Of a DNA stretch of 64,000 bases, positions 60,000 to 64,000 are shown piece after piece. Positions within the stretch are counted from its first letter, which is position 1, and the number at the start of each line of letters is the position of its first letter. This DNA comes from Siphonodentalium dalli (Eukaryota > Mollusca > Scaphopoda > Gadilida > Siphonodentaliidae): assembly GCA_032622095.1 (NCBI GenBank), contig CP136069.1, positions 64,811,319 through 64,875,318 on the forward strand, read 5' to 3'. A model generated the notes under the pieces. The model was not told the DNA's origin. It saw nothing but the letters and a program-made list of their open reading frames with translations, and made no database searches. Both the position numbers and the translations under genes were made by a program.

Positions 60000-61035
60000 T
60001 TCATGCGGGACGTATAGATTTTCGTCGAAGAACGTCGACAAAACCAAAATTATGTTGATATCCAAAAGAAGCATGTCAAAGAATAGAACTGTTTATACAA
60101 CGGAGAGGAAATTTACGTAGTAAAGAATTTTAACTATGTTGGTATTATACACACCAAATCAGGCTCATTGAGCGCCACAATGAAGGTATTAGTGACTAAA
60201 GCAACCAGAGCATGTATTCTATTATTTCTAAGTCGAGAATTCACTGTTTGTTGGTTAGAAACAAGTTCGAATTGTTTGATGCCGAAGTGTTACCAATTAT
60301 GTTGTGGGGGGGGAGGGGGAGGTTTGGAAATAATGAGATTATATACATAGCACATTCCTGAAACACGTTCTCCACCTTAAACAATCGACCCCTAATTATA
60401 TGGTATACCGTGACTAACATAGAGTACACTATCAACGTATTGTGAAATACTGGATGAAAGTTAAAAATATGGAGCAAGGCCGATTCTGTAAGATTGTATA
60501 TCAACTGGCCCCGAATGTCTGTGATGCTGGGAAAGCAAAGTTTCAATGGATAGAGGAAGTGAAAGATATCCTAACAAAATCTGGGCAGATTCATCTGTTT
60601 TAAATGTTGGTTTTATTACATGTTCAGGACAATTATTCCAAATGTCTGAATAGTCATTTTCGAGTCATCTGGTTATCTGACATAATAAAATCTAGCCGAG
60701 GCAATGCCTATACAATTTTCAAACATTATATTAATTTAGAAAGATATTTGCAATATTTGGACACTAAGAACAGAATAACTTTTTGCCAATTCCGTACTCG
60801 TAACCATCGTTTGCCAATCGAGAAAGGTCGATGGAATGATAAAAACTTACCTAATAGCCTCTGTCTATTGTGTAATAAACGACAGCTCGGAGATGAACTG
60901 AATTACCTATTATAATGTGAATGTCTTAGCGTGGAAAGACATCGCCTATTGTCAAGCACATATGCCAGCATAGAGCAGGCAACTATTGACATTTTAGATG
61001 AGATGCTGAATTTAGAAGATGTGGTTTGTGTGTGA
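60000..61035 (+). pseudogene. Non-LTR retrotransposon, RT thumb and C-terminal region, degraded
   Basis: Across three frames the plus strand reads, in order: DKTKIMLISKR, NFNYVGIIHTKSGSLSATMK, ELFDAEVLPIMLWG, KHVLHLKQSTPNYMVYR, QRIVKYWMKVKN, KFQWIEEVKDIL, FCQFRTRNHRLPIEKGRW, then CLLCN...DELNYLL-stop-CECLSVERHRLL. This is the end of the RT domain plus the conserved tail with a CxxC...H-like pair found in CR1/L2/jockey-type elements. Defects: stops at about 60117 and 60913, a frameshift near the G run at 60304-60322 and another near 60600. The open frame 60604-60915 is only a piece of it. It begins abruptly near 60000, so it is 5'-truncated. Confidence 0.88.
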
Positions 61036-61330
61036 CAGCGATAACGTTGACCCTCACGGTATTTGTATGAATGTATTCAGTACTTCCCTATCATTAACTG
61101 TTTCTCATCTCAAGTAAGAGAGAGTTTTGAAGAGTTCTCACCGACGATGGTCTCCCATGCCACCTTCGTGGCATGGATAATGTTGACACTTAAGGCATTT
61201 GTGTGTATTCAGCGCTTTCCTATCATTAACTGCTTCCCATTAATCATATTCATGGGGAAAAGTTAATGATAGGAAAGTGCTGAATACACACAAATGCCTT
61301 AAGGGTCAACATTATCTCTGTCACACGTGC
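61029..61330. repeat. Direct and inverted repeat cluster
   Basis: A segment of about 70 bp (gataatgttgaccctNaagg, catttgtgtgtattcagcNc, tttcctatcattaact) occurs at 61035-61100 and 61180-61222 in direct orientation and at 61263-61325 inverted. The last two form a hairpin around ttcccattaat...attcatgggga. This may be a foldback element inserted at the LINE end. Confidence 0.8.
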
Positions 61331-61500
61331 TGGCATGCCAATATGGGCCGATGCTGGCATGTTAATATGGGCCGATGCTGGCATGCCAATATGGGCCGAT
61401 GCTGGCATGCCAATATGGGCCGATGCTGGCATGCCAATATGGACCGATGCGGGCATGCCAATATGGGCCGATGCTGGCATGCCAACATGAGCCGATTCTT
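61328..61500. repeat. Minisatellite, 24-bp unit, seven copies
   Basis: Unit tgctggcatgccaatatggg followed by ccga, with single-base variants. Being a multiple of three, it is open on both strands (CWHANMGR on plus; MPASAHIG on minus). These are not genes. Confidence 0.95.
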
Positions 61501-61750
61501 GCTGATTTCGCTATAAAATTAATTTTTGCCATCTGATTTGCACTATATTTTAGAATTAACTATAGGGCTATAATATTAGTTGGAATGATATATATAAATT
61601 TGATATGTGTCGGCATGTTGCCGGTTGCCATTATCATGTTGCCTGTCTCTCGATTTGATTTCTAATTATGCATATTTGACAGGATATTGGGCACTAAAAA
61701 CAAGGGCAAAATCGCATTTCAATGAATTTAGCCATAACCCCTTTATTTCG
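61501..61750. other. Spacer, nothing recognised
   Basis: AT-rich, with a short gttgccNgttgcc block near 61617. Confidence 0.5.
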
Positions 61751-61878
61751 GCTGCCAGCATTTGCCGTGCCGGGCCGACACGGGCCGGCGTGCAAAATGT
61801 CATGGCGCCGGCGCTGGCAGCCGGCACAGGCCGGCTCGGCAACCGGCATGTGGCCGGTACCGGCCACAAGCTGGCATG
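61751..61878. repeat. GC-rich GCCGGC-repeat patch
   Basis: A 130-bp stretch dense in gccggc, ggccgg and ccggca inside AT-rich DNA. It includes the perfect 18-bp palindrome gtggccggtaccggccac at 61850-61867 and is bounded by gccagc and gctggcatg. It may be a diverged outgrowth of the gctggcatg minisatellite just upstream. Confidence 0.75.
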
Positions 61879-61974
61879 TTTACTGGGACTAGTCTGAGCA
61901 GATTATGCTCTTTCATCGGACCCATAAACCTTAAGTTAAACACATATGAATAACATTCAGTGTAGTTCTTGTTG

Positions 61975-62105
61975 TTGTTGCTGTTGTAGTCTCAGGGGAC
62001 GACGATGATGATGATGGCGTTGATGATATTTTAATGACAATGACGTTATACTGATGATTTGTTACGATGATGGTGATTATGATGATGATTATGGTGATGA
62101 TGAAC
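61975..62105. repeat. Microsatellite, (GAT)n and (GTT)n mixed
   Basis: ttgttgttgttgctgttg, then gacgatgatgatgatgatgg and later gatgatgattatggtgatga, with interruptions. Confidence 0.9.
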
Positions 62106-63324
62106 ACAAGGAAGACATTGACCATATGTACACCACGAAGTTCGTGTATATAATATGCATATGATGTGACATTCTCATTCTTGTGTATATATTATACATA
62201 TGATGTGACATTCTCATTATTGTGTATATATTTTCTCCTTGTACTTCTCAATATCTGTATTTAATCAGAGAAATAAACAGTATTATAATGTAAATGTTGA
62301 TCAGAACCTTTGTTGTTGGTGAGTAGTGGATATGGACTGCCTTTTATCCCACAGGGTTACAGTGAAAGACAACAACTGGAATGAGTTTATAGCTACCTGT
62401 TCAGAAAATCATAATTATTTACAGGAAGCCGATACAATAAATGTAGTAGTAACCAATACAAACAAGTGGGTGACATTTTTTTGAGGCACAATAACCGCCT
62501 ACACAGATGTAAGCCAAAAGGGGGAGACGCCAATCGAACGCGTATGTCCCAAAACAAAACAAAAACAGGGAGGGAGGGAGGGTTGTCAACACAAGCGACT
62601 GTCCTCAGCAAATACATTATTGGAAAGAATGTTTAACGCAGTATAACTGCGCGCATCCCCCGGCCAAAGATATAGTTCCCATTATTCTGCTCTTCAAATT
62701 ATCCCCGTTCGCCAACTAAATAGCAATACTGCCAAAAATACTTTTACTTTATAATTATGTTTTATTTTCGTCTAAGTACTCCGCAATATCAGTGTATAGC
62801 TTACTTATCTGAACTATCATGCGGTATGGTGTAGTGATAGATACGAGTGAAAGATCTCGTGATCAAACATGATTATGTTTGTACCAAATTTTTGGTTTAA
62901 GGTTACGCATCTATAACCCGGTGCGATAAAATACGTCGTTTTGTACGACAATGTTTTATAAATAAAGTGCGTTTCGCTATTAGTGATTTTTTTATACGGT
63001 AAAAATAAAGAGTGTTAGTCTAACTTCTGCGCACAACATATAACTAAAATGGGCGTTAGCCACAATAGAGATTCGTGACATGATCTAGATGTTGGTGGGT
63101 TGTGGATAGGGTATGCCATTTAGATATGCAATAAATAAAGAGTGTTCTGTATCAGTTCGTTCCTTATACGGTAAACACAAAGAATATAAGTCCAACTTCT
63201 GCACAAAACCAACAAATCAAATATTAAAATACAGACACTTTCCACAACTCACCACACATCAAACAATCCCAACCACTGGGAAAACACAAGAAGGGCTTAC
63301 GCCCGATTAACGCTTCAAACAGCT
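62106..63324. other. No gene; short local duplications
   Basis: 62156-62235: catatgatgtgacattctca and ttNttgtgtatatatt occur twice with a 47-bp period. 62945-63050 and 63125-63220 share aataaagNg, cttatacggtaaaNa, aaagagtgtt-type and tccaacttctgc blocks. 62818-62850 (gcggtatggtgtagtgatag) looks slightly like a tRNA D-arm, but no cloverleaf follows. Confidence 0.55.
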
Positions 63325-63820
63325 TAATTTGAACCAACTGCATGACAGGAACACTTGATGCTGTCTTCGACACGAATCCACATCACTTATATAACCACTA
63401 AACTGTCGCTTCAGACGATCGGATAGCTGTCATGGGGAACTCATCGTGCAGTGGATGAGTTAGATATTAGTTGCAGGAGTTTTGTACCTACGCGTGAAAG
63501 GGATTATGTGCATATACGAACATATATTAAATGGTTGAATTGTGTTTGGTATTCAAAATCGGGGCATGTCTATTTTCTTTGTAAAGATGTGTTATATATA
63601 TGAGTTTTAACCATTACTGATTGCTGAATGCGCATTGTGAATTTCCACAGCTCATCTACTAGTTTACATCGTCAGAGAAACATTTATATATGTTTTAAAC
63701 AGATTTAAAATCAAATGGCTTTGGATTAGAGAGTTGATTTGTGACGTAGGTTCCTAGGCCTGCGTGGGTTTAATTTGAACAAACTGCATGACATGAAACA
63801 CTGGATGCTGCTTTCGACGT
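63325..63820 (+). repeat. Tandem unit of about 444 bp containing R1, copy 3
   Basis: taatttgaaccaactgcatg, acacttgatgctgNcttcga occurs at about 63327 and again at 63771. Between them, 63400-63742 is R1 (cgcttcagacgatcgg, aaatggttga, tgaatttccacagctcatc, atatgttttaaacagattta, ctttggattagaga). A partial third taatttgaaccaactgcatg lies at 59978, just before the LINE relic. From 63821 to the window end nothing is recognised. Confidence 0.75.
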
Positions 63821-64000
63821 GGAGCTTATAGTTTACGGCGAAGTACTCTATAGTCGATATATCGTGATTTTGAAGCATTAGCATGCACTTGATGCCATAA
63901 GAACTTCCTTCCTTGGCTGATATATTGCTGACTATGTTATAACAGACGTTTGGCTGAGAGGTTTAAATAGCATGCATTGATTGCTGGAGTATTCATGCAG

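Noticed and set aside
61250-61516. Repetitive proteins on both strands
   Set aside because: By-product of the 24-bp minisatellite.
62818-62895. tRNA gene
   Set aside because: A D-arm-like start, but no anticodon arm, T-arm or B box follows.

Overview
This window looks like AT-rich, non-coding nuclear DNA from an invertebrate animal, most likely a mollusc or another lophotrochozoan. Bacterial-style gene packing is absent. There are long stretches with stops in all frames, many microsatellites and minisatellites, non-LTR retrotransposon relics and many small inverted-repeat DNA transposons. The taxonomic guess rests mainly on one tRNA-type SINE at 44364-44591, whose 3' body and CAAT-rich tail resemble SINEs I know from molluscs. 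I see no tRNA, rRNA, CRISPR array, operon or convincing host protein-coding exon. The longest open frames (257 aa at 53268-54041, 142 aa at 55752-56180, 129 aa at 57636-58025) lie on repeats, and I do not call them genes.

Layout. 1-2483 is a tandem duplication with a 1369-bp period. 4641-6096 is a long-hairpin element broken by a 961-bp foldback element inserted at TTAA. 9.7-15.9 kb holds a LINE relic, long hairpins and another TTAA-flanked foldback. 19.2-23.2 kb has an element with a palindrome at each end, followed by a degenerate 480-530-bp array that contains a GCGCTTAAGCGC-type palindromic block. 23.8-31.3 kb is the densest transposon cluster: two hAT-like elements, three piggyBac-like MITEs, and a 2.57-kb TIR element with one of each nested inside it. 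36.9-39.7 kb is an array of about 180 bp per unit, invaded by a TIR element (GTAA target duplication) and by a retroposon-like insert (12-bp target duplication). 40.5-41.0 kb and 60.0-61.0 kb are reverse-transcriptase relics. 46.5-47.6 kb is a 29-bp minisatellite and 48.2-49.5 kb a 300-bp array. 50.4-54.3 kb holds three long hairpins and two further two-palindrome elements. 55.9-59.2 kb has a 111-bp array, an 87-bp array and two more copies of the long-hairpin element, one with a matching empty site nearby. 61.3-61.9 kb has a 24-bp minisatellite beside a GC-rich GCCGGC patch.

No genes act together here; the content is mobile DNA and tandem repeats. The most notable thing is how often long palindromes recur inside short non-autonomous elements. 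In a TTAA-flanked, CCCTTT-ended (piggyBac-like) family, two inverted copies of a 60-75-bp palindrome often lie near the ends, and the same palindromic core is found behind different terminal sequences. A second, unrelated family (three copies) has the same palindrome-spacer-palindrome plan. All boundaries were read by eye. Family names for the DNA transposons rest on terminal motifs and target duplications, not on a transposase gene, and none was seen.
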